Shown here piece by piece: positions 15,876 to 25,243 of a DNA stretch of 59,722 nt (the stretch's first letter is position 1; each line of letters begins with the position of its first letter). A model generated the notes under the pieces. That model was not told the origin of the DNA, made no database searches, and saw only the letters and a list, made by a program, of their open reading frames with translations. This DNA comes from a bacterium (GTDB lineage Bacteria > JAMCPX01). Location: assembly GCA_021787665.1 (NCBI GenBank), contig JAJYLN010000015.1, positions 1 through 59,722 on the forward strand, in the 5' to 3' direction. Both the position numbers and the translations under genes were made by a program.

Positions 15876-15917
15876 CCCGAAAAATGCGTCTGTAAAATAA
15901 GGACGACCCCTCAGAAT

Positions 15918-16013
15918 AAATCCCCCCTTTCTTCCGAAAATCCCCCTTACGCCCTTTGTCAAAGGGGGCGGGGTACCCGAGCGAAGTCGGGCACACAGCG
16001 AAGCTGGGTCGCG
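15918..16013. repeat. Hairpin repeat plus GCGGGGYACCC/CACACAGCGAAGC block upstream of uppS
   Basis: CCCTTTG-t-CAAAGGG forms a 7-bp stem within a C-rich/G-rich tract. It is followed by GCGGGGTACCC and CGGGCACACAGCGAAGCTG. The second block recurs, slightly changed, at about 58772-58812. No promoter for uppS is evident here. Confidence 0.5.
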
Positions 16014-16055
16014 GGGAATTTTGCGGTTGAATTCAGTAGGGTTGTGTGTTAGCTT

Positions 16056-16850
16056 ATGCGCATGTTCGGATACAGAGAGCTTTCGAAAAAACTCGATAAG
16101 AGGAACCTGCCAAAACACATTGCGATCATCATGGATGGTAACGGCAGATGGGCCAGGAAGAGGGGCCTCGGCCGCGTGAAGGGGCACGAACAGGGATCGA
16201 AGGTCGTGAAACGCATCGTCGAGGCCTCAGCACGGCTCGGTGTCCGGGTGCTATCCCTGTACGCCTTTTCAAAGGAAAACTGGAACAGGCCCCATGAGGA
16301 GGTCGATGCCCTGATGCACCTGCTCCACAAGTACCTCCTTTCGGAGAGCGACAATCTCATCAAGAACGGCATCAGGATAACGGTCATCGGAGACCTCAAC
16401 AGCCTCTCCCCCACCCTGAGAGATCTGATAGCTGACGTGCGCCGGCGCTCCGGGAAGAACACCGGTATGCTGGTCATCATTGCGCTCAGCTACGGCGGCA
16501 GGTACGAGATCGTGGAAGCGGTAAAAGCCATGGTAAAGGACGTGCAGGCAGGCAGGCTCGGCATCGATGGTATCACGGAGGAGTCGTTCGGTGGGTACCT
16601 ATTCACGAAGGGCACCCCGGACCCGGACCTGCTGATACGGACGAGCGGGGAGAAACGCATAAGCAACTTCATGCTGTGGCAGATTGCGTACACGGAGCTC
16701 TACATTACGAAGACCCTCTGGCCGGACTTTACCAGGGAGGAGCTCATCAGATCGATAATAGACTTTCAGAAGAGGCAGAGGCGTTTCGGAATGACCGGCG
16801 AGCAGATAGCAGTGCCCGAACAGGGGAAAGCCGGCGTCAGGGGTGCATGA
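16056..16850 (+). CDS. uppS: Undecaprenyl diphosphate synthase
   Basis: 264 residues. It condenses isopentenyl diphosphate units onto farnesyl diphosphate to make the C55 carrier lipid for peptidoglycan and O-antigen. The catalytic segment IIMDGNGRWA (Asp27) is complete, as are SLYAFSKENW, SYGGRYEI and the C-terminal DLLIRTSGEKRISNFMLWQ with the dimer-interface arginines. The ribosome-binding site is weak, and ATG codons at 16056 and 16062 both fit. Its last four bases overlap the start of dxr (ATGA). In most relatives cdsA lies between these two genes; here it is missing. Confidence 0.95.
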   Translation: MRMFGYRELSKKLDKRNLPKHIAIIMDGNGRWARKRGLGRVKGHEQGSKVVKRIVEASARLGVRVLSLYAFSKENWNRPHEEVDALMHLLHKYLLSESDNLIKNGIRITVIGDLNSLSPTLRDLIADVRRRSGKNTGMLVIIALSYGGRYEIVEAVKAMVKDVQAGRLGIDGITEESFGGYLFTKGTPDPDLLIRTSGEKRISNFMLWQIAYTELYITKTLWPDFTREELIRSIIDFQKRQRRFGMTGEQIAVPEQGKAGVRGA

Positions 16851-17995
16851 CGAACATAGCCGTATTCGGATCGACCGGTAGCATCGGCAGGACCACGCTG
16901 TCTATCGTGGAGAAACACCCGGACCGGTTCAGGGTCAGGGCATTGGCAGCTGGCCGCAACATCGACATCTTCAGGAGACAGGTGAAGACCTTCCGTCCGG
17001 CATATGCCTCGGTCGTGGACGAGAAAGACGCTGCCTTGCTACGGAGTGAATTCCCTGACGTAGAGTTCTTCTCCGGTCAGGAAGGGCTCAACGCCCTGGC
17101 GCACATCACCGCGGTCGACCTTGTGGTCATGGCAGTCCTCGGTCTGGACGCACTCATGCCGACCTGTCTGGCGCTCCAGGCCGGGAGGAAGGTCGCGCTC
17201 GCGAGCAAGGAGGTCCTGGTCGCCGGCGGGAGGGTGATAAAACGGATTAAGCGCAGCGACAGCCTGCTTGTTCCGGTCGATAGCGAGCACAGCGCTATAT
17301 ATCAGGTGCTCCGCGGAGAAACGGACAACGCGCTGAGCAGGGTAATCCTGACCGCGTCCGGAGGACCGTTCCTCGATCTTCCGTCCGGGGACCTGAGAAA
17401 CATCACACCCCGGCAAGCGCTGAAGCACCCGAAATGGAAGATGGGCAGGAAGATAACCATAGACTCCGCAACGATGATGAACAAGGGCCTCGAGATGATA
17501 GAGGCGCGGTGGCTGTTCGACCTGCGGCCGGATCAGATAGACGTCATCGTCCATCCGCAGAGCATCGTCCACTCGATGGTGGAGTTTGCGGACGGCGCCG
17601 TGCTCGCGCAGATGGGCGCCCCTGACATGAAGCTGCCCATCGCTTATGCCATGAATGCCGGGAAGAGACTCGACATCGGCATAAAGCGGCTGGATTTCCG
17701 GAAACTGGGATCGCTGAACTTCCGGGCGCCGGACACGAAGAAGTTCAGGTGTCTGGGGATCGCTATGGACGTGGCGAGGCGGGACGACGGTTCCCCGGTC
17801 GTCATGAATGCGGCGAACGATGTCGCGGTGGACGCGTTCCTCAGAGGCAGGATCGGGTTTGCTGAGATAGCTGACATCGTTGCATATGCCGTGGACCGAC
17901 ATTATTATAGGCCTGTCAATTCCGTTGACGGTGTGATAGCCATGGACAGGGAAGTCAAACGATACGTGAGTGAAAGAATGGATGCGTCGTGTTGA
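16847..17995 (+). CDS. dxr: 1-deoxy-D-xylulose 5-phosphate reductoisomerase
   Basis: 382 residues. It catalyses the NADPH-dependent second step of the MEP isoprenoid pathway, so it supplies the substrate of the neighbouring UppS. The start ATG at 16847 overlaps the uppS stop and begins directly with the nucleotide-binding loop FGSTGSIGRTT (7-17). The metal and substrate loops SKEVLVAGG, PVDSEHSAIYQ and TASGGPF are present, as is the flexible loop region MNKGLEMIEARWLF. A longer upstream reading exists but runs through uppS in another frame. Its end overlaps the rseP start by seven bases. Confidence 0.95.
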   Translation: MTNIAVFGSTGSIGRTTLSIVEKHPDRFRVRALAAGRNIDIFRRQVKTFRPAYASVVDEKDAALLRSEFPDVEFFSGQEGLNALAHITAVDLVVMAVLGLDALMPTCLALQAGRKVALASKEVLVAGGRVIKRIKRSDSLLVPVDSEHSAIYQVLRGETDNALSRVILTASGGPFLDLPSGDLRNITPRQALKHPKWKMGRKITIDSATMMNKGLEMIEARWLFDLRPDQIDVIVHPQSIVHSMVEFADGAVLAQMGAPDMKLPIAYAMNAGKRLDIGIKRLDFRKLGSLNFRAPDTKKFRCLGIAMDVARRDDGSPVVMNAANDVAVDAFLRGRIGFAEIADIVAYAVDRHYYRPVNSVDGVIAMDREVKRYVSERMDASC

Positions 17996-19065
17996 GCGTA
18001 GTCGCAGCTATCGTCGTGATATCGCTCCTCATCTTCGTCCACGAGCTGGGGCACTTCACCTTCGCGAAGCTGTTCAACGTCAAGGTACTCATCTTCTCCC
18101 TGGGGTTCGGCCCTGCCCTGCTGAAGAAGAAGGTGGGTGAGACTGAGTATCGGATCTCGGCGCTGCCGCTGGGCGGGTACGTCAAGATGCTCGGAGAGAG
18201 CTACGACGACGAGGAGCCCGTGCCGGCAGAGGAACAGGCAAGGAGCTATGCAACCCAGGCGAACTGGAAGAAGCTCATTATCCTGGTTGCGGGCCCCCTG
18301 TCCAACTGGGTGTTTGCGTTCCTGATGCTCGTGGTCGTGTTCCTTCACGGGGTGCCTTACCTTACCACGAAGGTCGGCGAGATAAAGAAAGGAAGCCCGG
18401 CATACAGCGCAGGCATCCGGAAAGGCGACCTGATCACCGCGATCAACGGCGTGCCGGTCAGGGAGTGGGACGACATGAAGCGCATCATCGTCGCAAACCC
18501 TGGCAGGGAGCTCCCGGTCACCATCGACAGGAACGGCAGGGTGCTCGTCGTGAGGGTCACCCCGGTCGTCACGCCGGAAAAAGACGTGTTCGGGGAGACC
18601 GTCAGGGTACCGGTCATCGGCATTACCCCGTACGGCGACTTCGGGGTCACCAACACCAGTCCGGTCCATTCCCTCGTGCTGGCCTTCAGAGAGTCGATCA
18701 ACATATCGTCACTCGTGGCTATCTCCCTGGTCAAGCTCGTCGAGGGAAGAATCCCGGCAAAAGACCTCGGCGGCCCCATCCTGATCGCGCAGCAGGCAGC
18801 GCACCAGGCACGGAGGGGCATCATGTCGCTGCTGTATTTTACCGCGTTGCTGGGGATAAATTTCGCCCTGCTGAACATCCTTCCCATCCCGGTGCTCGAC
18901 GGCGGCAATGCGGCATTTACGCTCGTAGAGGCAGTCATCAGAAGGCCTTTGAACAAAAAGGTTAAGCTTGCCATCATGGAATTCGGCGTTCTGTTCATTG
19001 TCCTGCTCATGGTGTTCGCGTTCTACAACGACATCAGCAGGATCATCGTCGCTCACCACCGCTAA
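17989..19065 (+). CDS. rseP: Site-2 intramembrane metalloprotease RseP
   Basis: 358 residues. It cuts anti-sigma factors and remnant signal peptides in the inner membrane. The zinc site HELGH lies at 18-22 in the first helix, with the third ligand in NILPIPVLDGG near residue 300. One PDZ domain is visible (about 125-190; GSPAYSAGIRKGDLITAINGV). GTG at 17989 is the only sensible start, overlapping the end of dxr. The RIP1-type layout matches the bacterial family, with one PDZ instead of E. coli's two. TsaB follows with no gap. Confidence 0.93.
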   Translation: MLSVVAAIVVISLLIFVHELGHFTFAKLFNVKVLIFSLGFGPALLKKKVGETEYRISALPLGGYVKMLGESYDDEEPVPAEEQARSYATQANWKKLIILVAGPLSNWVFAFLMLVVVFLHGVPYLTTKVGEIKKGSPAYSAGIRKGDLITAINGVPVREWDDMKRIIVANPGRELPVTIDRNGRVLVVRVTPVVTPEKDVFGETVRVPVIGITPYGDFGVTNTSPVHSLVLAFRESINISSLVAISLVKLVEGRIPAKDLGGPILIAQQAAHQARRGIMSLLYFTALLGINFALLNILPIPVLDGGNAAFTLVEAVIRRPLNKKVKLAIMEFGVLFIVLLMVFAFYNDISRIIVAHHR

Positions 19066-19761
19066 ATGCTCAGGCTCATTATCGATACGGCGCTCGGGTA
19101 CATGGGCATGGGTATCGCGGAGGATTCGAGCGTGCTCGCCTCGGCCATCATCGAGAAGCCCTCGACCTTGACGACACTCGGCGTAAAGACCGTGGACGCT
19201 CTGCTCCGGACCTCCGGCCGCGACAGGCACGAGCTGCGGGAGATCGCGGTCTCGGCCGGCCCCGGCACATTCACGAGCCTGCGGGTCGGCGTCAGCCTTG
19301 CGAAGGGCATGAGCATGGGGCTCGCTGTTCCGATTGTCGGGGTATCGACGCTCGATGCCATGGCCGTCACGGTTGGGCCGGGTGTCGGCTACCTTGCTTG
19401 CGCGACAGACGGCAAGAACAACACGGCATACCTCGCGGTGTACAGGCTGCTACCCGGGACTGCCGAGAAGGTGGTACCGGACACGCTCATCATGGTCGGA
19501 CCGGTCGATAGCGCGGCCGGAGGGCCGCAGATCCTGCGGCAGCATCCGGTACGGGTGCTGGGCTTTGGGGTTGAGAGGTACCGGGAATTTTTGACCGGCC
19601 TCTGCGACCGGGTCGAGGCATGGGACAGGCTCGAGATTAGCCGCATGATCGGCTCGCTGGCCCGCATCGCCGCCGGCAGGCTGTACGGCGCTGCGCCGTG
19701 TCCGGCCGTCACGTTCACGCCCGAGTATCTCCGGGCGCCGGCAGTCAACATCAAAAAATAG
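19066..19761 (+). CDS. tsaB: tRNA threonylcarbamoyladenosine biosynthesis protein TsaB
   Basis: 231 residues, an ASKHA-fold partner of TsaD in making t6A37 of ANN-decoding tRNAs. The N-terminal strand LRLIIDTALG and the segment VSAGPGTFTSLRVGVSLAKGM (about 62-82) are diagnostic. It begins immediately after the rseP stop codon and so is read in the same transcript as uppS-dxr-rseP. No gene for TsaE, TsaD or TsaC is visible in the window. Confidence 0.9.
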   Translation: MLRLIIDTALGYMGMGIAEDSSVLASAIIEKPSTLTTLGVKTVDALLRTSGRDRHELREIAVSAGPGTFTSLRVGVSLAKGMSMGLAVPIVGVSTLDAMAVTVGPGVGYLACATDGKNNTAYLAVYRLLPGTAEKVVPDTLIMVGPVDSAAGGPQILRQHPVRVLGFGVERYREFLTGLCDRVEAWDRLEISRMIGSLARIAAGRLYGAAPCPAVTFTPEYLRAPAVNIKK

Positions 19762-19770
19762 GAGCAGGGA

Positions 19771-20577
19771 TTACTTGAGGCCGTTACTGACCAGGAAGTC
19801 ACGTATCTTTCTGTTCGTGATGCGGGGCTGCTCCAGGATGCCCATGTGACCAGCCCTTGGGATCACCGCGAGCCTCGAATGCCGGATCCCCAGGCGCATG
19901 GTCAGGGCGTGGCGTAGGTCCGTGTAGATATCCGATATTCCCACGATGATGAGCGTAGGAACCTGGATCTCCCGGAGTCTCCTCTGCACGTTGAAGCTGT
20001 TGATTCCACGCAAGACCTCGGTAAAGACATCCTCGGAAACTTTATCGGCCTCCGCCTTGATGAACCTCCTTGTACGGAGGCCGCAAAAGGGATGGACGGC
20101 GGTAAGATCGATACCCGTGTTCTTCGCCCTCTTGGTTAACAGTGGTGAAACCAGCAGGGCAAGGGGCGTGGCAATGTCCTGTCCGAGGTGTCCCCTCAGG
20201 TTACTCGATGTATCTATCAGGATCAGGGCCCGTATCCTTCCCGCGTTGTCCAAAGCGGTCTGCATGGCCGTCATGCCGCCGAGGCTGTGACCCACCAGGA
20301 TGAACCGGTGTCCCTTGAACGATGGCTGGCGCATGAAGGCAGAGACGATCTCTGAGAACGGCACCGGGCCATACTCGCCTGTTCTGTCCGATAGCCCATG
20401 ACCGGGCAGATCGAACGATATACAGGTGAAGTCCTTTTCGAGCATCGCGACCTGGTGCTTGTAGAAGCTGTGGCTGCCCAGCCAGCAGTGCAGGAAGATG
20501 ATAGGCTCACCCTTCCCTGTCTGCTGGTAAAATATTTTCTTCCCTTTCCATGTGAATACCCGCGATACTTTCTTCAT
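19771..20577 (-). CDS. Alpha/beta hydrolase
   Basis: 268 residues. The ATG at 20577 follows a strong AGGAGG. The fold is clear: an oxyanion segment IIFLHCWLGS (about 31-40), nucleophile elbow VGHSLGGM, an acid near GISDIYTD and the catalytic His in PRAGHMGILEQP close to the end. The substrate cannot be told; esterase, lipase or C-C hydrolase are all possible. It ends ten bases from the convergent tsaB and lies 249 bp beyond the end of the FN3 lipoprotein gene, a gap in which I saw no gene or terminator. Confidence 0.82.
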   Translation of the reverse strand: MKKVSRVFTWKGKKIFYQQTGKGEPIIFLHCWLGSHSFYKHQVAMLEKDFTCISFDLPGHGLSDRTGEYGPVPFSEIVSAFMRQPSFKGHRFILVGHSLGGMTAMQTALDNAGRIRALILIDTSSNLRGHLGQDIATPLALLVSPLLTKRAKNTGIDLTAVHPFCGLRTRRFIKAEADKVSEDVFTEVLRGINSFNVQRRLREIQVPTLIIVGISDIYTDLRHALTMRLGIRHSRLAVIPRAGHMGILEQPRITNRKIRDFLVSNGLK

Positions 20578-20825
20578 CAGCCCTCCTTTTTCTCTTCCTG
20601 CAATACGCAGGGACCCCTCCCGGAAACGCCCACAGGGCCCCATTCATAGCATAGGACACGGATCTCTGCAAACCTCCCGGATCATGGGTGTATTTTTCAT
20701 GATTTGACAGGATTTCCTGACCGTTATCAGTGGTCACCGTCGGGCGACCTTGTCACAGGGCGTATTGTTCTGAGGGCGCCACGGCTTTACCCTGACCGTC
20801 CCGAGGCAATGGTGCCAAAGGTTGT

Positions 20826-21461
20826 CTACGGAATGGTCGCTGTTACGGGAGCACCCACCCGGATGTCCGGCGGTAAATTGGGGATCTCCGCTGTTACCGT
20901 AAAAGTGTATGCCCCGGGCGTAAGCGACGAAAAGGTGTACGTGGAAGCCGAGGCAGTGACCGAAGTGCCGGATACCGGGGTGTCCTGGCCCTGGACGTAA
21001 TATAGGGTATAGTACGACGGTGCCGTCGGGGACGTCACCGCGGACCACGTTAAACTGATGCCTGCTGTGAAGGTGGTCGACGTCATGAAGGAGGGTATGG
21101 CAATGATCTCGGAAGGCAGGCTTGCACCCGCACCATTGGAAGCAGTCACAAAATAGTCGTAGGGGACACCGTCCGTAATAGAGAACTGTGTGTAGGTCGT
21201 GGACGTCGTCGTGGCCAGGAGCTGCCTGTTGCCGCGGATAGAGCTGTTCTCGGGATAGAAATAGAGGTAGTACGCGATCGCGCCCGGCGACGGGTCCCAG
21301 GCAAGGGTAACCTGCTGATCCCCGGGATAGGCGGTCAGGTTCGCAGGCGCTATCGACGGCGTGGTCGGAGAAGGCAGAGAACTTGACTTTGATGAGCTTC
21401 CGCAGCCTGCGATAACGATCGCTATCAGCATGATCGCCAGAATGAACGATGTCTTCATCAT
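20826..21461 (-). CDS. Lipoprotein with fibronectin type III-like repeats
   Basis: 211 residues. The ATG at 21461 (ATG-ATG) follows GGAG at good spacing. A lipoprotein signal ends in VIAGC (Cys at about 20), then a Ser/Pro linker, then two FN3-like beta-sandwiches: the first has VTLAWDPSPGAIAYYLYFY, YTQFSITDGVPYDYFVTASNGAG; the second ISLTWSAVTSPTAPSYYTLYY and YTFSSLTPGAYTFTVTA. It lies 19 bases after metG on the same strand, so it may be expressed at the end of that housekeeping operon. The role is unknown, probably an exported adhesion or binding module. Confidence 0.78.
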   Translation of the reverse strand: MMKTSFILAIMLIAIVIAGCGSSSKSSSLPSPTTPSIAPANLTAYPGDQQVTLAWDPSPGAIAYYLYFYPENSSIRGNRQLLATTTSTTYTQFSITDGVPYDYFVTASNGAGASLPSEIIAIPSFMTSTTFTAGISLTWSAVTSPTAPSYYTLYYVQGQDTPVSGTSVTASASTYTFSSLTPGAYTFTVTAEIPNLPPDIRVGAPVTATIP

Positions 21462-21480
21462 GTTCTGTCTCCTTAAAATC

Positions 21481-23424
21481 TTACTTGATCCTCGTTCCAT
21501 TGGGCACATCTCTATCCAGGCTGAGCAGACCGAGGTGGTCCGCGTCCCCGGCCGCGAGCAGCATGCCCTGCGATAGTATTCCGAACAAGTGAGCCGGCTG
21601 GAGATTCGCAACGACGATGATCCGCTTGCCCGGAAGCTCTTCCGGCGTATAGGACCTGCCGATGCCCGCCACAATGGTCCTCTTCTCCCCTATGTCCACT
21701 TCGAGCTTGATCAGCTTATGCGATCCTTCCACCCTCATGGCGCTCAGGATGGTCCCGACCTTCAGCTCGGTCCTCTTGAACTCGTCTATGCTGACGAGCT
21801 GCGGTGCCGGCTGTTCAGCCTGCGACGCGGACAGCCCATTACTGTTTTCCTTGTCCGTCTGTCCCCTGGGCTCCGTCCGTTTTTCAAACAGCGGCTGCGA
21901 CGGGGCGATCCCGACGAAGGGCACAGCCAATCCCCATTTCGACAATTGACCGAGAGTCATGCCCCTGGTATCCTGTGAAAGCGCAGTGAGGATCTTGCTG
22001 GCCGTGTCCGGCATGAACGGCAGGAGGTACACCGCTGCGATGCGTGTCGCCTCGATGGTGTTGTACAGCCGGGTGTTGAGCCGTTCCGTGTCGCCTGCTT
22101 TCGCGTTCTGCCAGGGCTTAGTCCTGTCGACGTACCTGTTTGCCTCGCCGATAAACTCCCACAGAGCCGTGAGCGCGCTATGGAACTCCCTACCCTCCAT
22201 CGCCGTGGTGTATGCATCGTAGAGGGCCGATGCTTTCTGTTGCAGCACAAGGTCAAACTGATCGGATGTTCCGCTCGCCGGCAAAAGGCCGCTGCCGGCG
22301 AACCTCGAAACCATGCCCGTTGCTCTCGAGAGCAGGTTGCCGAGGTCGTTCGCGAGGTCGCTGTTGATGCGCTTCAGCATGGCGGCGTCGGAGAAATTGC
22401 CGTCGAGGCCGAACGGGACCTCCCTCATCAGGAAGTACCGTGTCGCATCGGTGCCGTAGGCACTTACGAGTGATGACGGGGAAACGACATTGCCCAGAGA
22501 CTTGCTCATCTTCGTGCCTTCGATCGTCCACCAGCCGTGCGCGAATATCTGCTTCGGCAGATCCAGTCCCGCCGACATGAGGATCGCCGGCCAGTATACG
22601 GCGTGGAACTTCAGGATGTCCTTGCCCACGAACTGAACGTCCGGGGGCCAGAAGGCGTCGAACGAGCCGTTATCGCTGAGATAGCCGGCAGCGGTAAGAT
22701 AGTTCAGAAGCGCATCGAGCCAAACGTAAATCACGAGCTTCGGATCTCCGGGCACCTTGATGCCCCAGTCAAACCCCATCCTCGTGATGCTCAGGTCATT
22801 GAGCCCGCCCTTTACGAAGCTGAGGACCTCGTTCCTCCTGGAAAGCGGCAGGATGAAGCCCTCGTTCGCCTCGATGTGCCTGAGCAGGGGCGCCTGGTAC
22901 TTCGACAGCCGGAAGAAGTAGCTCTCTTCCTTTATCCGCTCGACCTCCCTGCCGCACGAGGGGCATTTCCCGTCTACGAGCTCTTTCTCGGTCCAGTACG
23001 ACTCGTCCGGGGTGCAGTACCAACCCTCGTAAGGCCCCGGATAGATATCTCCCCTGGCCTGCATCTTTGCCCAGACCTCGCTCACGACCCGGGCATGGCG
23101 CTCTTCTGTTGTCCTGATAAAGACGTCGTTTTTTATGGCGAGGAGCTTCCACGCATCCTTGAATTTTGTGACTACTTCGTCGGCCAGCGCCTGCGGCGCT
23201 ATACCGCGCTCCTCGGCGGAGCGCTGGATCTTCTTGCCGTGCTCGTCCGTGCCCGTGACGAACAGCACGTCCTGTCCGGAGAGCCTCCGGTAACGTGCGA
23301 GCACGTCGGCTGCGACGGTCGTGTACGCGTGGCCGATGTGCGGCACGTCGTTCACGTAGTATATGGGCGTCGTTACATAGAAGCCCTTGTCCCTTTTCCC
23401 GGAGCCCGGTCCCGTCCCCACCAT
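21481..23424 (-). CDS. metG: Methionyl-tRNA synthetase with C-terminal tRNA-binding domain
   Basis: 647 residues. The class I catalytic domain carries the HIGH motif at 29-32 (PHIGHAYTT) and KMSKS near 305 (GTKMSKSLG). A zinc-knuckle region (WYCTPDE, KCPSCGREVE) follows the first half of the Rossmann fold. After the anticodon-binding helices, a Ser/Glu-rich linker (about 520-545) joins a C-terminal EMAP/Trbp111-like OB domain (FKRTELKVGTI to the end) that helps dimerisation and tRNA binding. The gene is in the rpe-tmk-holB-PSP1-metG order, seven bases after the PSP1 gene. Confidence 0.95.
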   Translation of the reverse strand: MVGTGPGSGKRDKGFYVTTPIYYVNDVPHIGHAYTTVAADVLARYRRLSGQDVLFVTGTDEHGKKIQRSAEERGIAPQALADEVVTKFKDAWKLLAIKNDVFIRTTEERHARVVSEVWAKMQARGDIYPGPYEGWYCTPDESYWTEKELVDGKCPSCGREVERIKEESYFFRLSKYQAPLLRHIEANEGFILPLSRRNEVLSFVKGGLNDLSITRMGFDWGIKVPGDPKLVIYVWLDALLNYLTAAGYLSDNGSFDAFWPPDVQFVGKDILKFHAVYWPAILMSAGLDLPKQIFAHGWWTIEGTKMSKSLGNVVSPSSLVSAYGTDATRYFLMREVPFGLDGNFSDAAMLKRINSDLANDLGNLLSRATGMVSRFAGSGLLPASGTSDQFDLVLQQKASALYDAYTTAMEGREFHSALTALWEFIGEANRYVDRTKPWQNAKAGDTERLNTRLYNTIEATRIAAVYLLPFMPDTASKILTALSQDTRGMTLGQLSKWGLAVPFVGIAPSQPLFEKRTEPRGQTDKENSNGLSASQAEQPAPQLVSIDEFKRTELKVGTILSAMRVEGSHKLIKLEVDIGEKRTIVAGIGRSYTPEELPGKRIIVVANLQPAHLFGILSQGMLLAAGDADHLGLLSLDRDVPNGTRIK

Positions 23425-23431
23425 ATCCTCC

Positions 23432-24259
23432 TCAGCCGAACAGCCCCTTCGATTTTATCTGATCATGGCTCAGCCGTATCTTCTCTCCGTTATCGAGCAG
23501 AACGATGACCTCCATGCTCAGGACGTTGTGCCCCACGACCTCGCCGGGGCCGAGCGGCGTTGTTATCCGCTTGTTGAGCTTCGGGAGGATATTGAGCCCT
23601 TCGACATAGGTGTCATACTCGTACGTGAGGCAGCACATGAACTTCCCGCAGACGCCGGAGAGCTTGTGGTAGGTCTGCGGCAGGCCCTGCGGCTTGACGT
23701 GTCTCATCGTCACCGGCACGAAGGACTTCAGGAAGGTGCTGCAGCAGAGCTCGCGCCCACAGGGCCCCACGCCGCATATCATCTTGGATCGGTCCCGCGC
23801 GCCTATCTGTTTCATCTCTATGTGGATGTGGAAGCGCTTCGCGAGATCTTTGATGAGCTCCCTGAAATCGATCCTTGTTTCGGCGACAAAATAAAACATT
23901 GCACCACTGCCATCGAAGTAGAACCTCGCGTCGACCACTGTGAGCTTGAGGCCCGACTCGTCCGCCCTGTTCTGGCAGTATATCTTCGCCTCTTTCGCCC
24001 GCTGGAAAAGGATCTGCTCCTTCTCCGCATCTTCCACGGAAAAGGGCCTGATCACCTTCAGCAGGTTCCTGATCTCCTCCTCCTGCATTTCTGCGAGGTA
24101 GGGCTCAATTCTCACCCTGCCCGTGGAGAAGCCGCCCCTGGTCTCTATCACGACCCTTTGTCCCTTTTGCAGCCTGAGATCAGAGGCATCGTACAGCAGA
24201 AATTCGTCCAAAAAATCGGACTGCACCTTTGCAATTCTATGAGTCTGCATACTCGTCAT
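23432..24259 (-). CDS. PSP1/RicT (YaaT)-like protein
   Basis: 275 residues. The PSP1 domain contains the characteristic Cys clusters CGVGPCGRELCC and CGKFMCC. In the RicT proteins of Firmicutes these help bind iron-sulfur clusters in the RicAFT complex that affects RNA maturation. The N-terminal part carries RVVIETRGGFSTGRV. The Gram-negative function is not established. It overlaps holB by 23 bases (14 if the ATG at 24250 is used), the conserved linkage holB-PSP1-metG. Confidence 0.85.
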   Translation of the reverse strand: MTSMQTHRIAKVQSDFLDEFLLYDASDLRLQKGQRVVIETRGGFSTGRVRIEPYLAEMQEEEIRNLLKVIRPFSVEDAEKEQILFQRAKEAKIYCQNRADESGLKLTVVDARFYFDGSGAMFYFVAETRIDFRELIKDLAKRFHIHIEMKQIGARDRSKMICGVGPCGRELCCSTFLKSFVPVTMRHVKPQGLPQTYHKLSGVCGKFMCCLTYEYDTYVEGLNILPKLNKRITTPLGPGEVVGHNVLSMEVIVLLDNGEKIRLSHDQIKSKGLFG

Positions 24260-25229
24260 GTATCAATTCAAACAGCACGTGTTCCATTATCATCTGAGGG
24301 CTGACATTCAGCTCGTACGCGGACCGCGCCTCTTCGAGCATGAGAGCAGCGTTTATCAGAGCATCCCGGTCGAACTTTCCGGCAAAGGACTGCACCGGTG
24401 CCGAAAGCCCTTTGTTCCTTAGCATACCGGTGCCTGCCTTAGCAAGGATCGCGTCTATGAGGAACGAGAGCGTGATGTCGATGATGCGATCGAACCGCTC
24501 CCGGTACGGGCCGGCCTTGAACCTCTCCGCCACCCGTACGATGGAGGCCGGACCCTTAATGTCCGCGAGCAGATCTATGACCCTCCTGACATCCTCCTGC
24601 AGGTCGTCAGGAGACAGGTACCTTATCCTGCCGTCCGAAATCAGGCCCAGAGATTCGATCTCTTCGTCCTTCAGGCGCGTGACCGAGTGCAGGACCTGTA
24701 TGACAGCTTCCGCGGACAGCCTGTTAAACCCTACCCGTATCAGCCTCGACTGGACCGTGGTCAGGAGCCTCGTGTAGCTCGACGCGATCAGAACGATGGT
24801 TGCCCACCGGGGGGGCTCCTCGAGTGTCTTGAGCAGCGCATTCTGCGCATGGATGTTCAGTTCCGAGGCGTCGTCTATGATGAGTATCTTCTGCCTTCCC
24901 TCGAACAGGGGCAGACCCAGCCATTCGATGGTCCGCACCACGGTTTCCATCTGCGACGCATCGTCCGCTACGGGTATCGTGAGTTCCACGACATCCGGGT
25001 GGATGGACTTTTCGATCTTCTTACAGCTCACGCACACGTCGTCCGACCGGCAGGGATCGTCGCCGTTCCCCGTACAGTTCAAAGCCTTGGCCAGGTTCAG
25101 GGCAGCGGTGTGCTTCCCGATGCCGCTGCTCCCGAAGAAGAGGAAGGAACTGTTGACGGCGTCGCCCCCGATGAACTTCCGTATCATGGTTATCGCCCTC
25201 TCCTGTCCCTTAATATCGAGCAGTGACAT
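24237..25229 (-). CDS. holB: DNA polymerase III delta-prime subunit
   Basis: 330 residues. A AAA+ clamp-loader fold with phosphate-binding loop GSSGIGKHT (about 32-40), a zinc-binding segment (CTGNGDDPC, CVSCKKI) typical of clamp-loader subunits, the LIIDDASELNIHAQNALLKTLEEPP box and sensor 1 region IASSYTRLLTTVQSR. The ATG at 25229 (MSLLDIKGQERAI) matches the family opening; an earlier ATG at 25259 would lie inside tmk. It follows tmk by 14 bases. Confidence 0.92.
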   Translation of the reverse strand: MSLLDIKGQERAITMIRKFIGGDAVNSSFLFFGSSGIGKHTAALNLAKALNCTGNGDDPCRSDDVCVSCKKIEKSIHPDVVELTIPVADDASQMETVVRTIEWLGLPLFEGRQKILIIDDASELNIHAQNALLKTLEEPPRWATIVLIASSYTRLLTTVQSRLIRVGFNRLSAEAVIQVLHSVTRLKDEEIESLGLISDGRIRYLSPDDLQEDVRRVIDLLADIKGPASIVRVAERFKAGPYRERFDRIIDITLSFLIDAILAKAGTGMLRNKGLSAPVQSFAGKFDRDALINAALMLEEARSAYELNVSPQMIMEHVLFELIHDEYADS

Positions 25230-25243
25230 GCGGCATCCCGGGC

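Noticed and set aside
20578-20825. Small gene or RNA in the gap between the FN3 lipoprotein and the hydrolase
   Set aside because: Frames present lack starts and family likeness, and no stable hairpin with T-run or tRNA-like fold was seen.
23432-24259. Calling this gene a sporulation or competence regulator as in Firmicutes
   Set aside because: The PSP1/RicT fold is clear, but ricA and ricF partners are not in the window and the context here is DNA replication and tRNA charging.
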